A stretch of 60,642 nucleotides of DNA from Polynucleobacter sphagniphilus (GCF_001953355.1 NZ_MPIY01000004.1:1-60642), one strand, 5' to 3'; shown: positions 38,084 through 47,739, counted from the first letter of the stretch. A program made the numbers and translations. Notes: a model not told the origin generated them from the sequence alone.

Positions 38084-38944
38084 ATGCTTGATGATTTGAT
38101 TCGTAAAACGATCCGAGAAATGGTTGGCGGGGGCGGCCCCCCAGTAGCATTCCTGACCCCCAAAGGAGATCGCGGTCTATTCGGACCAGAATCTGTCGCA
38201 TGGAAAGTACATGCAGACTTTATCTCCATGATGATTGGAGGAATCAGCTCACTCATCTTGCAAGCTCTTCATCCTCAAGCCTTAGCGGGAGTGTGGGATC
38301 ACTCAAGTTTCAGACAAGATCTCAAAGGTAGATTAGGCAGAACGGCATTTTTCATAGCAGCAACGACCTATGGCTCTGTCGAAATGGCCAACAATATTAT
38401 CGAGAAGGTAAATCAAATTCATACCAAAATTACCGGCTTTGATGAATTTGGGAAACCGTATTCCGCTACAGACCCCCATTTACTCTCTTGGGTGCATCTG
38501 ACCGAGACTTATAGCTTTATGGGTTCCTTTGAAGACTATCGACACGAAAAACTGAGTGCCCAAGACAAAGATCAATATTTTTTGGAGATGAGCTTTATCG
38601 GGAAAAGAATGGGTACAAGTGATTTACCGGTTACTTATCAAAGTACCAGCGAGGCAATTAAATCTTACATTCCCGAGCTTTACTTTGGAGAGCGCGCTAG
38701 AAGTATTGTGCATTTATTAGAAAACTTTCCAAGTAATCTCACTGCAAAACCTTTTATAAAGCTCATAAGCCGAGCCGGCATGATGAATTTACCTGACTGG
38801 GCCTTCCCTCTGATTCAGAGGCCCACCCCAAGTTACATTGAACGCTTAGCAGTTAAAAAGAGTATCAACTTTATTGCAATACCTGTGCGTGAGGCTCTTA
38901 AAGATGGGGTGGCTGCCCACTCACTTCGTAGAGTTTACGGATAA
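38084..38944 (+). CDS. MpaB-like oxygenase (DUF2236)
   Basis: A 286-residue protein of the oxygenase MpaB / latex-clearing-protein-like family (DUF2236). ALHPQALAGVWDHSSF, LGRTAFFIAATTYGS and PHLLSWVHLTETYSFM are the family core, with histidines likely to ligate a haem. The natural substrate is unknown. It follows the LON-domain gene closely and precedes a DUF4149 membrane gene. Confidence 0.82.
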   Translation: MLDDLIRKTIREMVGGGGPPVAFLTPKGDRGLFGPESVAWKVHADFISMMIGGISSLILQALHPQALAGVWDHSSFRQDLKGRLGRTAFFIAATTYGSVEMANNIIEKVNQIHTKITGFDEFGKPYSATDPHLLSWVHLTETYSFMGSFEDYRHEKLSAQDKDQYFLEMSFIGKRMGTSDLPVTYQSTSEAIKSYIPELYFGERARSIVHLLENFPSNLTAKPFIKLISRAGMMNLPDWAFPLIQRPTPSYIERLAVKKSINFIAIPVREALKDGVAAHSLRRVYG

Positions 38945-38962
38945 TTTCCTGAGAGAGTGATC

Positions 38963-39340
38963 ATGATTACTAACTATCTTTTATCTGGCATGGTTGGCAT
39001 CATGCTCTTTTTTACTGTGGTAGTAGCTCCTACTGTTTTTAAGGTGTTGCCGGTTGAATGGTCAAGCAAATACGTGCGGATTTTTTTTCCAAAGTATTAC
39101 GCCACTCTAGGGTTGCTCACATTAATCTGCATATGGACTGCCTCAGACTCAATCAGTAGAGCATTGCTAGGAATCTGCGCAGCGTTATTTGCCCTTACCC
39201 TTTTCTACTTAACCGCGAAAATAAATAAGGCCAAAGATAGTGGACGTAATAGGCAATTTCACCTACTTCATGGAGCCAGTGTAGTAATTAACCTTTTCCA
39301 GTTAATCACTTTTATCTATCTTCTGGTTAAAGCACCCTAA
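38963..39340 (+). CDS. DUF4149 membrane protein
   Basis: A 125-residue small integral membrane protein with four helices and the DUF4149 pattern (GMVGIMLFFTVVVAPTVFKV, YVRIFFPKYYATLGLLTLI). GAGAGAG lies ahead of ATG at 38963; a GTG two codons upstream is the alternative. Note a T8 run here that leaves this frame intact. Function unknown. Confidence 0.8.
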   Translation: MITNYLLSGMVGIMLFFTVVVAPTVFKVLPVEWSSKYVRIFFPKYYATLGLLTLICIWTASDSISRALLGICAALFALTLFYLTAKINKAKDSGRNRQFHLLHGASVVINLFQLITFIYLLVKAP

Positions 39341-39365
39341 AAATCCTTATCCAGCCCCAGAAGGC

Positions 39366-39545
39366 CTACTTTTCAGGTTTGAGTGCAGTGGGATCTTCGG
39401 TTTGATTCTGATTGGCGTTTCGCTGGGAGTTGAAGCTAGGCGCAGTCATTTTTTCACCATCCCAAACTTGCCCACACCAGCATTCTCCTGCATCATTAAT
39501 AATGCAAACACCCGATCCACAGCATCGCTTATCTGGGGCTTTCAT
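39366..39545 (-). CDS. Small cysteine-rich protein, 59 aa
   Basis: A 59-residue protein starting MKAPDKRCCGSGVCIINDAG at 39545, where the ATG overlaps the upstream MAPEG stop (ATGA). It has four cysteines in CCGSGVC...CWCG-like spacing, so it could bind a metal or form disulfides. The longer frame upstream is non-coding shadow. Resembles small cysteine-rich CWC-type proteins. Confidence 0.7.
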   Translation of the reverse strand: MKAPDKRCCGSGVCIINDAGECWCGQVWDGEKMTAPSFNSQRNANQNQTEDPTALKPEK

Positions 39546-39946
39546 ATTGAACCCTTCATCAGTTGATGAAACATCCCATAAGCAGCGCCAGTCCACAAGC
39601 CAGCTATAACTAAAATAGAGATTAAGAAACCCAATCCACGTTTTGCTGGATTGAGTTGATATGAAACGGCATACCAAACTCTAGCAATGAGCCAAATCAC
39701 ACCGGAGTCCCCTGCACCTTTATCCCCAAGGAAAACAGCATAGAGCCACAAGGCCGGTAGAAACATAAGCACGTTTTCAATAGTATTGAGCTGAACCCGG
39801 TAGGCACGATCGAAAAGTTCATGTCCAGAAACTGCAGGAGCCTTCACTTGATATTTGCCTCTAGCCCTTCCTACATTAAAGCTGAGGACGAGCATCAATA
39901 AGATGGTGAGCAAAGTAATAAATGAGGTGTAAAGATACTGACTCAT
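39542..39946 (-). CDS. MAPEG family membrane protein
   Basis: A 134-residue four-helix membrane protein of the MAPEG family (membrane-associated eicosanoid/glutathione metabolism). The FDRAYRVQLNTIENVLMFLP segment carries the family ENxxxF/R-type signature. Bacterial members may conjugate glutathione to lipophilic compounds. It is translationally coupled to the cysteine-rich gene. Confidence 0.85.
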   Translation of the reverse strand: MSQYLYTSFITLLTILLMLVLSFNVGRARGKYQVKAPAVSGHELFDRAYRVQLNTIENVLMFLPALWLYAVFLGDKGAGDSGVIWLIARVWYAVSYQLNPAKRGLGFLISILVIAGLWTGAAYGMFHQLMKGSI

Positions 39947-40025
39947 TGTAGGACCTCATCAAGAAATAAGAATTAAGGATATTCTAGAGTTTTTATTGAT
40001 TTTGCGCTCAGGCCATACTCCCTTC

Positions 40026-40655
40026 ATGAATCAAACAAGCTTATTTGAAATCGATATAAAGCAAGCCAAGCTAAACCGATTACCAAAGGATGGTTCTGTT
40101 TACTATCAATCGGCCTTTATGGATGTCGAAAGTAGTGCCCAATTCATGCATCATCTGCAACATTCAATTCCATGGGAAGCAGATCAATTAATCCTATTTG
40201 GTAAAAAAATCACCACTCGTCGCAAAGTGGCCTGGGTGGGCGATCCGCAATGCACGTATACCTACTCTGGCGTCAAAAAAGAACCTCGAGTATGGACCCC
40301 GGAATTACTAGTCATTAAGGATCGAATGGAAGAGCTTGCCCATGCAGAATTTAATTCTTGCCTACTCAATTTCTACCATGATGGGGAAGATGGCATGGGT
40401 TGGCACAGTGATGATGAGAAAGAGTTAGATTCACAATCACCCATTGCCTCATTAAGTCTTGGTGCTACCCGTAAATTTGCTTTTAAGCATAAACAAGATA
40501 AAAAAACTAGCACCCTTTTACTGGAGAATGGTAGCGCCCTGGTGATGCACCCACCTACCCAAGAATTTTGGAAACATGCCTTACTAAAAACAAAAACGAT
40601 TCATTCGCCCAGGATTAATTTAACTTTTAGAAAAATGAAGCTTCATCATGCATGA
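40026..40655 (+). CDS. AlkB-like 2OG-Fe(II) dioxygenase
   Basis: A 209-residue oxygenase of the AlkB family. The iron site is H-x-D in GMGWHSDDEKE and a later His in TIHSPRINLTFR, with the 2-oxoglutarate arginines in SPRINLTFR. It is closest to the ALKBH2/3-like DNA/RNA demethylases. I prefer ATG at 40026 (MNQTSLFEID) to a TTG ten codons upstream. It overlaps the FAD-oxidoreductase gene by eight bases. Confidence 0.88.
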   Translation: MNQTSLFEIDIKQAKLNRLPKDGSVYYQSAFMDVESSAQFMHHLQHSIPWEADQLILFGKKITTRRKVAWVGDPQCTYTYSGVKKEPRVWTPELLVIKDRMEELAHAEFNSCLLNFYHDGEDGMGWHSDDEKELDSQSPIASLSLGATRKFAFKHKQDKKTSTLLLENGSALVMHPPTQEFWKHALLKTKTIHSPRINLTFRKMKLHHA

Positions 40656-41661
40656 GCAAAATTGCTCCGAAATCAGCGTTGCTATCATTGGTGCTGGCAT
40701 TTCAGGATTAAGCTGCGCTACTCGCTTAAAAGCACTCGGCTACCAAGTCAGGGTCTATGAGAAGAGTCGTGGGGTAAGCGGTCGCATGAGTACTCGTAGC
40801 ACAGCAGATTGGAATGCTGATCATGGAGCTCAATATTTCACAGCGAGAGATCCACTATTTATTAATGAACTCAAACAATGGATCAAAGACGATGTAGCTG
40901 CGATTTGGGAACCACGTCTTCAGGTGTTTAAGGCTGGCGAGTGGCAAGATAGCGCCTCTAAGGAAAATCGCTATGTAGGCAATCCTGCAATGAACACCCC
41001 TGGTCAATATTTAGCCAAAAACTTAGTGGTTAAATTAAACCAAACCATTCATCATATAGCCTATGATCAAGGCAAATGGTTACTGCATAGCCAAGAGCAT
41101 GGCGCCATCCAGGAGCAATTTGATTGGCTTGTTTTGGCACTACCGGCACCACAGGCGCTGGTGATTACTCAATCAATAGATCGGCCAATAGAAGAAGTTG
41201 TCAAGCGAGCAAATATGCAAGCTTGCTGGACAGTGATGGCCACCCTTACAGAAAAAACCAATATGCCATTTGATGCGGCTTTCATTAATAGTGAGATTAT
41301 TAGCTGGTTATCACGAAACAATTCAAAACCAAACCGAGCAGGAATGGAGACGTGGACCATCCATGCCAATCCACTGTGGAGTCAAGTATGGGTGGAGCGG
41401 GATAAAGATGAGGCTGCCAAGGAAATTCTTGATTGCGCAAAAAGACTGGGCTTGAATTGCGATGCAGCCAAAATATCGATTCACCGCTGGCGTTATGCAA
41501 GCGGACATGCCGCTCCAATCTCTGGCTTTAGACTTTGTGAAGATCTAAAACTAGGCTACTGCGGGGATTGGCTCAATGGAGGCAGAGTGGAGGGTGCCTG
41601 GCTCAGCGGCCACCATTTAGCCTCCCAAATTCAAAAGACACAACACCAAACCAATTTATAA
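40648..41661 (+). CDS. FAD-dependent oxidoreductase (renalase-like)
   Basis: A 337-residue flavoprotein. The N-terminal dinucleotide fold is VAIIGAGISGLSCATRLKAL, then EKSRGVSGRMSTR and DHGAQYFTARDP, as in renalase and related amine oxidases. The C-terminal FAD motif is GYCGDWLNGGRVEGAWLSG. It overlaps the AlkB gene start-to-stop. Renalases oxidise isomeric NAD(P)H; that activity is possible but unproved here. Confidence 0.85.
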   Translation: MHEQNCSEISVAIIGAGISGLSCATRLKALGYQVRVYEKSRGVSGRMSTRSTADWNADHGAQYFTARDPLFINELKQWIKDDVAAIWEPRLQVFKAGEWQDSASKENRYVGNPAMNTPGQYLAKNLVVKLNQTIHHIAYDQGKWLLHSQEHGAIQEQFDWLVLALPAPQALVITQSIDRPIEEVVKRANMQACWTVMATLTEKTNMPFDAAFINSEIISWLSRNNSKPNRAGMETWTIHANPLWSQVWVERDKDEAAKEILDCAKRLGLNCDAAKISIHRWRYASGHAAPISGFRLCEDLKLGYCGDWLNGGRVEGAWLSGHHLASQIQKTQHQTNL

Positions 41662-41669
41662 AGCCCCTT

Positions 41670-42059
41670 ATGCAATCAAACGCCTGCATTGAATTAAAAG
41701 ATCTGAAGCTTCAAACACAAATTGGCACCTATGGTCCCGATGCCACCGTACCCAAAGAACATCTATTAGATTTAACGCTATTCATTGACTCAAAACTAGT
41801 CTTCATTGCAGAAGACCTCATGGAAAATGTGTTTGACTATGATCCACTAGTCCTGGAGATTATTCAGATTGCAGGTCATGGTCATTACGAAACTCAGGAA
41901 AGACTCATGACGCGCATCATTCAAATTTGCTCAAAATACCCCGAAATTCAATCGCTGGAAATTAGCTTGAGAAAATCACCAGTTTTTGCAAACTCTGGCT
42001 CACTCGGCGTTCGCCTCTCGATAGATCAGAACACCTTAGCTGATATTAGAATCGCTTAA
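41670..42059 (+). CDS. folB: Dihydroneopterin aldolase
   Basis: A 129-residue folate-synthesis enzyme (dihydroneopterin to 6-hydroxymethyl-dihydropterin plus glycolaldehyde). The real start is ATG 41670 (MQSNACIELK); the frame upstream overlaps the oxidoreductase gene and is not coding. IGTYGPDATVPKEHLLDL, the tyrosine in FDYDPLV and the catalytic Lys in LRKSPVF are present. It lies 8 bp after the oxidoreductase stop. Confidence 0.86.
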   Translation: MQSNACIELKDLKLQTQIGTYGPDATVPKEHLLDLTLFIDSKLVFIAEDLMENVFDYDPLVLEIIQIAGHGHYETQERLMTRIIQICSKYPEIQSLEISLRKSPVFANSGSLGVRLSIDQNTLADIRIA

Positions 42060-42103
42060 ACCCTGATCAAAGCACTCCCTTCATCTTTTTGAGTCTAAAA
42101 ACT

Positions 42104-42677
42104 ATGAGAACACTAATCTCCCTGCTCATCGCTATCTTACTGAGTTTTTTTGCCTTACAGGCCAGAGCCAATCTTGCAAATGATCTAGATGATGGTCAGC
42201 ATATATTACTCATGCGCCATGCTGATGCGCCTGGTTATGGTGACCCGGCAGGCTACCAAATAGATCAATGCTCCACACAAAGAAATTTGGGGGATAAAGG
42301 TAGGCAGCAGGCCATCTTGGTTGGACAGTGGTTAAGTACTCAAGGCATTCTATCTGCAAATATCTTTAGCAGCCCTTGGTGTCGCTGTCTTGATACAGCA
42401 AGGCTGTTAAATAAAGGGCCGGTCAGCAGCACCCCTGTGCTTGGCTCTTTTTTTTGATGATGCGCGTACGGCCAAAAAACAGACTCAGGATTTAGAAAAA
42501 CTCATTCAAGTTCAACTCAAAGAAAATCCAAGAACACCGCTTATCTTAGTTACTCACCAGGTCAATATCGAATCATATATCGGGAAAAATGTCAGTACCG
42601 GCGACATCATCCTGGTTAAGGTAGACAAACATGGTAAGTACATATCCCAACAAATTTACCCCAGCCCAGCTTTTTAA
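42104..42677 (+). pseudogene. Exported histidine phosphatase, frameshifted in a T8 run
   Basis: A signal peptide (MRTLISLLIAILLSFFALQA) then a histidine phosphatase domain: LLMRHADAPGYGDP (catalytic RH), SPWCRCLDTA and the later VTHQVNIE histidine. The first frame stops at GSFF in a T8 run (42448-42455). Removing one T gives LGSFFDDARTAKKQTQD and restores a 190-residue protein ending at 42677. As written, the second catalytic histidine would be lost. Confidence 0.8.
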
Positions 42678-42710
42678 ATATAAGCAAACTGCACAGATGA
42701 AATAGGTTTA

Positions 42711-43613
42711 TTAGGCCTTTACCCATTCCTTGGATTGCTCAGATAAGTGTTTTTTAAATATAGTTGCTATCGGCGATAACTTCTTACCCTTTGGACTCAC
42801 AATATGCCAACTCGACTCTATTGGGAATTCTTTACACTTTAAAATGGCGACCTCTTCTTGATCAGCTTTATCGCCAAGAGAATATTGAGAAAGTACGGCT
42901 ACACCCAAACCACCTATCACTGCCTGCTTAATAGCCTCATTGCTACCTAGCTCAAGCCTAACATCCGGTTTAAATTTCAATCTTTTGAAATGCGCATCCG
43001 CTGTCATTCGTGTGCCGGAGCCTTTTTCTCTAAAAATAAATTTATCGCCTTTTAATAAGGCAATCTCAATATTTTTTTTATTAGCAAAGGGGTGTGCCTT
43101 AGATGCTACCAATACCAGGGGATTTGGCATAAACACTGCGTCTTCAATATCTAAATGCACTGGTGGCTGAGACATGATGTATAGATCATCCAAGTTCTCT
43201 TCTAGCCTATTGACCACGCCGTCCCGATTTAATATTTCTAAGGCAATGTCTATTTGTGGATATTTCGCACAAAATATTCCCAATATTCTTGGAATGAAAT
43301 ATTTGGCAGTACTCACCACAGCCACCTTTAACTTACCCCGCGTTAATCCTTTGACCCCATCGACCTGCTGCTCAAAAGCTTCCCATTCACCAGATATTGC
43401 TCTAGCCGTTTTTGCTAATTCATGACCCATTTGCGTTAGATGAATTTTTCTGGCCACCACTTCATAAAGTGGCACCCCAATAGCATCGGTGATTTCCTTG
43501 AGCCCCATCGACGCAGTGGGCTGAGTTACATGAACCATGCGAGCCGCTGCACTCACACTGCCAGTCTCGGCCAAAGCCATAAAAAGGCGTAATTGCCTAA
43601 AAGTAATATTCAT
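42711..43613 (-). CDS. LysR family regulator (CbbR/CcmR-like)
   Basis: A 300-residue LysR-type regulator. N-terminal helix-turn-helix FMALAETGSVSAAARMVHVTQPTASMGLKE (shown here by its parts SVSAAARMVHV and TQPTASMGLKE), then an effector domain. It is divergent from the sbtA-like transporter, an arrangement seen for CcmR/CbbR regulators of carbon-uptake genes. The effector is unknown. Confidence 0.87.
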   Translation of the reverse strand: MNITFRQLRLFMALAETGSVSAAARMVHVTQPTASMGLKEITDAIGVPLYEVVARKIHLTQMGHELAKTARAISGEWEAFEQQVDGVKGLTRGKLKVAVVSTAKYFIPRILGIFCAKYPQIDIALEILNRDGVVNRLEENLDDLYIMSQPPVHLDIEDAVFMPNPLVLVASKAHPFANKKNIEIALLKGDKFIFREKGSGTRMTADAHFKRLKFKPDVRLELGSNEAIKQAVIGGLGVAVLSQYSLGDKADQEEVAILKCKEFPIESSWHIVSPKGKKLSPIATIFKKHLSEQSKEWVKA

Positions 43614-43630
43614 AGGTATTTATCTATATA

Positions 43631-43666
43631 TAACTATCTTAATTTCGATTTTACTTTATATAGTTA
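43631..43666. promoter_or_regulatory. Candidate LysR operator between lysR and sbtA
   Basis: The 83-bp divergent gap holds an inverted repeat TAACTAT (43631-43637) / ATAGTTA (43660-43666) in AT-rich DNA. It would suit a LysR tetramer controlling both genes. Inferred from symmetry and position only. Confidence 0.4.
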
Positions 43667-43696
43667 CCTTCCTAGAATGAGTCCAAAAGGAAATAT

Positions 43697-44656
43697 ATGA
43701 CCAATTTACTAGACCCATCCATTCTGTTTTTCATCTTCGGCATCTTTGCTGGCTTGGTTAAATCTAATTTAGAGATTCCACAGCCCATCTCTCGCTTTCT
43801 GTCGCTATACCTCCTCATGGCGCTGGGATTAAAAGGTGGATTTGCGCTCAATAAATCTGGATTTACCCCTGAAATTGCCCTTAGTCTTGGGCTGGCAATC
43901 ACACTAGCCATTTTGATTCCACTGCTAGGCTACAACCTTCTCAAGCACAAGCTTGACAAACTGGATGCTGCTGCAATTGCTGCCACGTATGGATCAATTA
44001 GCGCAGTCACCTTTATCACCACCACCCAAGTCTTAGATCAAAACGGCATTAGCTATGGGGGGCATATGGCTGCAGCGATGGCACTGATGGAGTCGCCTGC
44101 AATCATCATCGCCATCCTGCTTGCAAACCATATTAGGCAAAAAAATCTCGATAGCAAAACCTCCAATACATCATTAGGTAAAGTGTTGCACGAGTCATTT
44201 ACTGATGGCGGGCAGCTTCTTTTATTGGGATCACTGGTCGTTGGCTTGATATCAGGTGATGCCGGTCATAAAGTCATGGCGCCATTCTCGATTGATTTAT
44301 TCAAAGGCCTATTGGCATTCTTCCTGCTAGACATGGGCTTGGTTGCCGCCAAAAGTATCAGTGAACTTAAAGGGAAGCCGCCTATTACTCTGGCATATGC
44401 TTTCATAGCGCCGCCCGTTCACGCGCTCATTGCGCTGAGCTTATGTCACTTATTTCATGTACCGCTTGGCGATACGATTCTACTAATGATTCTGGCAGCA
44501 AGCGCTTCCTATATCGCGGTGCCAGCCGTGTTGCGTCATGCTATGCCGGAGGTGAATCCCGCCCTCTACATGGGGATGTCACTAGGTATTACCTTTCCTT
44601 TGAATATTATTTTAGGAATCCCTATCTATAGCGCAATTGCTAACTATTTTGCTTAA
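43697..44656 (+). CDS. sbtA: SbtA-type sodium-dependent bicarbonate transporter
   Basis: A 319-residue inner-membrane protein of the SbtA family (PF05982), about ten helices. IPQPISRFLSLYLLMALGLK and ATYGSISAVTFITTTQVL are family hallmarks, with the GGHMAAAMALMESPAIII symmetric repeat unit. SbtA imports HCO3- with Na+. Start ATG 43697, AAGGAAATAT upstream. No SbtB (PII-like) gene follows; instead a zinc-ribbon protein does. Confidence 0.87.
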   Translation: MTNLLDPSILFFIFGIFAGLVKSNLEIPQPISRFLSLYLLMALGLKGGFALNKSGFTPEIALSLGLAITLAILIPLLGYNLLKHKLDKLDAAAIAATYGSISAVTFITTTQVLDQNGISYGGHMAAAMALMESPAIIIAILLANHIRQKNLDSKTSNTSLGKVLHESFTDGGQLLLLGSLVVGLISGDAGHKVMAPFSIDLFKGLLAFFLLDMGLVAAKSISELKGKPPITLAYAFIAPPVHALIALSLCHLFHVPLGDTILLMILAASASYIAVPAVLRHAMPEVNPALYMGMSLGITFPLNIILGIPIYSAIANYFA

Positions 44657-44673
44657 AGGATTTGACATTCAAT

Positions 44674-45528
44674 ATGCCAAACGATCTCAAGCCTTATCTC
44701 GGATTACAGGCAAGCCTTTTAACTCAGCACGGTAAAGAATCTGTTATTTGCCCCCTACTGCTGAGTACGAATGGCCTAGAGGTAAGCCATGTCAATGGGT
44801 ATGACACTGATAAATTAGGAAGCTTTACTCGCGATATTCCAAGATATGGTTCGCAACTAGATGCTGCCAGGAAGAAAGCGAGGATAGGTATGGAGCTTGC
44901 GGGCACCCAAATAGGCATTGCAAGCGAAGGTGCTTTTGCAAATGATCCTTTCGCTGGAATAATTCCCTGGAATTACGAATTAGTCATATTGGTGGATGAT
45001 ATTCATGAGATAGAAATCACTGGCTTTTATGGTGGTGAAGCCCAAAGTGCGAACATGCTAGTATCGAGCTGGGATGAGCTCACCGCCTTTCTACCTGAGG
45101 CTCGGTTTCCAAGCCATCACTTGGTTATAAAGCCTGATGATGAATACCATCTTGAGTGTCGCAAAGGAATTGACACCATTAGATCACTTAGACAGGCCTA
45201 TGACTGGGCCAGAAACCTCTCTAAAAAAGGCAATGTATTTGTAGAGAATGACCTACGAGCCCACATAAACCCGACTCGGATGGAAAATATCCTGAAGGCA
45301 ACTCAAGATCTAGCTAAAAAAATGACTTCGCTTTGTCCTGGATGCAAATCCCCGGGATACTCAATTACGGAAACTAAAAAAGGATTGCCTTGTTCTCATT
45401 GTGGAGTCCCGACAAATCTCCCTATCGCTAATATCTGGTCATGCGTTAAATGTGGAGACAAAAAAGAAGAGCTGATTGCCAATCAGGTCACTGCTGATCC
45501 AGCTAAGTGCCATTACTGCAATCCCTAG
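44674..45528 (+). CDS. DUF6671-like protein with C-terminal zinc ribbons
   Basis: A 284-residue protein with an N-terminal alpha/beta domain (RYGSQLDAARKKARIGMELA, SEGAFANDPFAGIIPWNYEL) and a C-terminus with four CxxC pairs (CPGC, CSHC, CVKC, CHYC), probably two zinc ribbons. I match it to DUF6671 from memory, not with certainty. ATG 44674 is preferred; a TTG at 44662 is too close to the AAAGGA site. It follows sbtA by 17 bp and is likely co-transcribed. Confidence 0.68.
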   Translation: MPNDLKPYLGLQASLLTQHGKESVICPLLLSTNGLEVSHVNGYDTDKLGSFTRDIPRYGSQLDAARKKARIGMELAGTQIGIASEGAFANDPFAGIIPWNYELVILVDDIHEIEITGFYGGEAQSANMLVSSWDELTAFLPEARFPSHHLVIKPDDEYHLECRKGIDTIRSLRQAYDWARNLSKKGNVFVENDLRAHINPTRMENILKATQDLAKKMTSLCPGCKSPGYSITETKKGLPCSHCGVPTNLPIANIWSCVKCGDKKEELIANQVTADPAKCHYCNP

Positions 45529-45547
45529 CAAGTAGCACCGCCTAAAT

Positions 45548-45620
45548 AAAACCTTCACCATTTCTGATGAGGATTTAATATTGCTGGTTAACACCCAGAC
45601 TTAAACCCGAGTCCAAAGGT
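45548..45620 (-). repeat. Decayed copy of a tRNA-Met 3' half plus terminator hairpin
   Basis: AAAACC-TTCACCATTTCTGATGAGG and the following stretch (GCTGGTTAACACCCAGAC, TTAAACCCGAGTCCAAAGG) align in order with the better-preserved copy at 51625-51705. Many substitutions mean it can no longer fold as a tRNA part. It is a scar of an attachment-site-like sequence. Confidence 0.6.
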
Positions 45621-45707
45621 TTTTTTGAAAAAACTGCCTAACGCCTCATCACCACAAAGTATTTTTAGAGGAATAAGCATTACCTGAAGTCACGCTTATC
45701 CAATTAC

Positions 45708-45782
45708 TGGAGCGGGTGAAGGGAGTCGAACCCTCGTCTCTAGCTTGGGAAGCTAGGGTAATAGCCGTTATACGACACCCGC
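45708..45782 (-). tRNA. tRNA-Gly (anticodon CCC)
   Basis: A full cloverleaf on the minus strand: acceptor GCGGGTG / CACCCGC, anticodon stem CTAGC / GCTAG with loop TTCCCAA (anticodon CCC), T arm GAGGGTTCGACTCCCTT, and an encoded CCA end. It lies between the DUF6671-like gene and htpG. Confidence 0.95.
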
Positions 45783-45802
45783 AGCAGAAGAGTGATAGCG
45801 GG

Positions 45803-47704
45803 TTAATTTAATAGCAAATGATTCATGCGTTTTACAAAACCTGCTGGATCATTTAACTGCCCACCCTCCGCCAAGAGGGCCTGATCGAACAAGAGATTAG
45901 TCCACTCATCAAATTTCTGATCGTCATCTTTTAGTTTTGATAACAATGGATGTTCTGGATTAATTTCTAAGATGGGCTTCATATCTGGCGCATTTTGACC
46001 GGCAGCCTTTAGCATTCGCAATAAATTTCCAGAAAGCTCATTTTCATCAGCAATCAAGCAGGCAGGGGAATCGGTCAAGCGGAATGTAACACGCACATCC
46101 TTTGCCTTATTCTCCAAGACCTTCTTCATACGATCAACCAGGTCTTTGAATTGCTTCTCAGTTTCCTCGTGCTCTTTCTTTTCTTTTTCATCACTCAGAC
46201 TTCCCAAGTCTAAGTCACCCTTGGCAATAGATGCCAACTGCTTACCATCAAATTCGGTGATAAATGAGAGCATCCACTCATCTACACGATCAGACAGCAA
46301 AAGCACTTCAACACCCTTCTTGCGGAAGATTTCTAAATGCGGACTATTTTTAGCAGCATTAAATGATTCGCCAGTGACATAGTAAATTTTGTCCTGCCCT
46401 TCTTTCATACGAGAAACATACTCAGCTAAGGACACGGTTTGCTCTGAAGAATCAGTATGGGTGCTTGCAAAACGAAGAAGCTTGAAAATACGCTCTTGGT
46501 TCGCTTGATCCTCACCTACACCCTCTTTAAGGACCTGACCAAACTGGGTCCAGAAAGTGCGATATTTCTCCTTTTTGCCCTCATCTTCGCTGCTAGCTAA
46601 TTCTTCAAGCATACTCAAAACACGCTTAGTAGAGCTTTCCCGTATCACTTTGATATCACGAGACTCTTGCAAGATTTCTCGAGAGACATTCAAAGGCAAA
46701 TCAGCCGAATCAATCACGCCAGTAACAAAGCGAAGATACATTGGCATCAGCTTCTCAGCGTCATCCATAATGAAAATACGCTTCACATAAAGCTTAATAC
46801 CACCCCGCTTATTGCGATCCCACAGATCAAATGGTGCACGCGCTGGTACATAGAGCAGCTGCGTAAATTCGCTTCTACCCTCGACTCGATTCAATGAATA
46901 GCACAAGGGATTCTCATAATCATGAGATAGGTGCTTATAAAACTCGTTATATTGATCTTCTGTAATCTCTGTTTTATTTCGAGCCCACAGTGCCGATGAT
47001 TGATTGATGCCTTCAAACTCATCCCGAATCACCTGCTCTTTTTTATCTTCATCCCACTCTTCCTTGCGCATTTGAATTGGCAAAGAAATATGGTCTGAAT
47101 ACTTGCGAATAATCGATTTAAGCTTGTATGAGTTGAGGAAGTCATCCTCACCTTCGCGCAGATGTAGGGTAATTGAAGTTCCACGTTGCGGGCGGTCGAT
47201 GGTTTCGATTGTAAATACACCAGAACCATCAGACTCCCAACGAACACCATCAGATGGAGGAAGTCCAGCTCGACGAGTCTCTACAGTGATTCGGTCGGCC
47301 ACGATAAATCCAGAATAAAAGCCCACACCGAATTGACCAATTAAAGCTGCATCTTTTTGCTGATCGCCAGAGAGCTTAGCAAAGAACTCTTTTGTGCCCG
47401 AGCGTGCAATCGTACCCAGATTGTTGATGACCTCTTCCCTACTCATGCCAATTCCATTGTCAGAAATGGTTACTGTTTTGCTGGCCTTATCAAATTCGAC
47501 CTTAATCTTCAGCTCTGGGTCATCCCCATACCAGTCTGGGTGAGCAATTCCCTCAAAGCGCAACTTATCAGCAGCATCTGAAGCATTCGAGATAAGCTCA
47601 CGTAAGAAAATTTCTTTATTGGAATATAAGGAGTGGATCATCAACTGCAAAAGCTGCTTTACTTCCGCTTGAAATCCAAGTGTTTCTTTTGTAGCAACAG
47701 TCAT
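45803..47704 (-). CDS. htpG: Molecular chaperone HtpG (Hsp90)
   Basis: A 633-residue Hsp90 chaperone. The ATP-binding N-domain shows [36 protein letters not shown] and [12 protein letters not shown]; middle and C-terminal domains are complete, with LNVSREILQ in the middle. I start at MTVATKETL (47704), which has GGGAAA upstream; ATG 47719 is an alternative. A near-perfect sigma-32 promoter lies directly upstream. Confidence 0.95.
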   Translation of the reverse strand: MTVATKETLGFQAEVKQLLQLMIHSLYSNKEIFLRELISNASDAADKLRFEGIAHPDWYGDDPELKIKVEFDKASKTVTISDNGIGMSREEVINNLGTIARSGTKEFFAKLSGDQQKDAALIGQFGVGFYSGFIVADRITVETRRAGLPPSDGVRWESDGSGVFTIETIDRPQRGTSITLHLREGEDDFLNSYKLKSIIRKYSDHISLPIQMRKEEWDEDKKEQVIRDEFEGINQSSALWARNKTEITEDQYNEFYKHLSHDYENPLCYSLNRVEGRSEFTQLLYVPARAPFDLWDRNKRGGIKLYVKRIFIMDDAEKLMPMYLRFVTGVIDSADLPLNVSREILQESRDIKVIRESSTKRVLSMLEELASSEDEGKKEKYRTFWTQFGQVLKEGVGEDQANQERIFKLLRFASTHTDSSEQTVSLAEYVSRMKEGQDKIYYVTGESFNAAKNSPHLEIFRKKGVEVLLLSDRVDEWMLSFITEFDGKQLASIAKGDLDLGSLSDEKEKKEHEETEKQFKDLVDRMKKVLENKAKDVRVTFRLTDSPACLIADENELSGNLLRMLKAAGQNAPDMKPILEINPEHPLLSKLKDDDQKFDEWTNLLFDQALLAEGGQLNDPAGFVKRMNHLLLN

Positions 47705-47739
47705 TTTTTCATTTCCCATAAAAAAGAATAATCAACCTT

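Noticed and set aside
45529..45700. A second complete tRNA beside tRNA-Gly
   Set aside because: The tRNA-like stretch is a badly mutated 3' fragment without 5' half, anticodon arm or CCA pairing.
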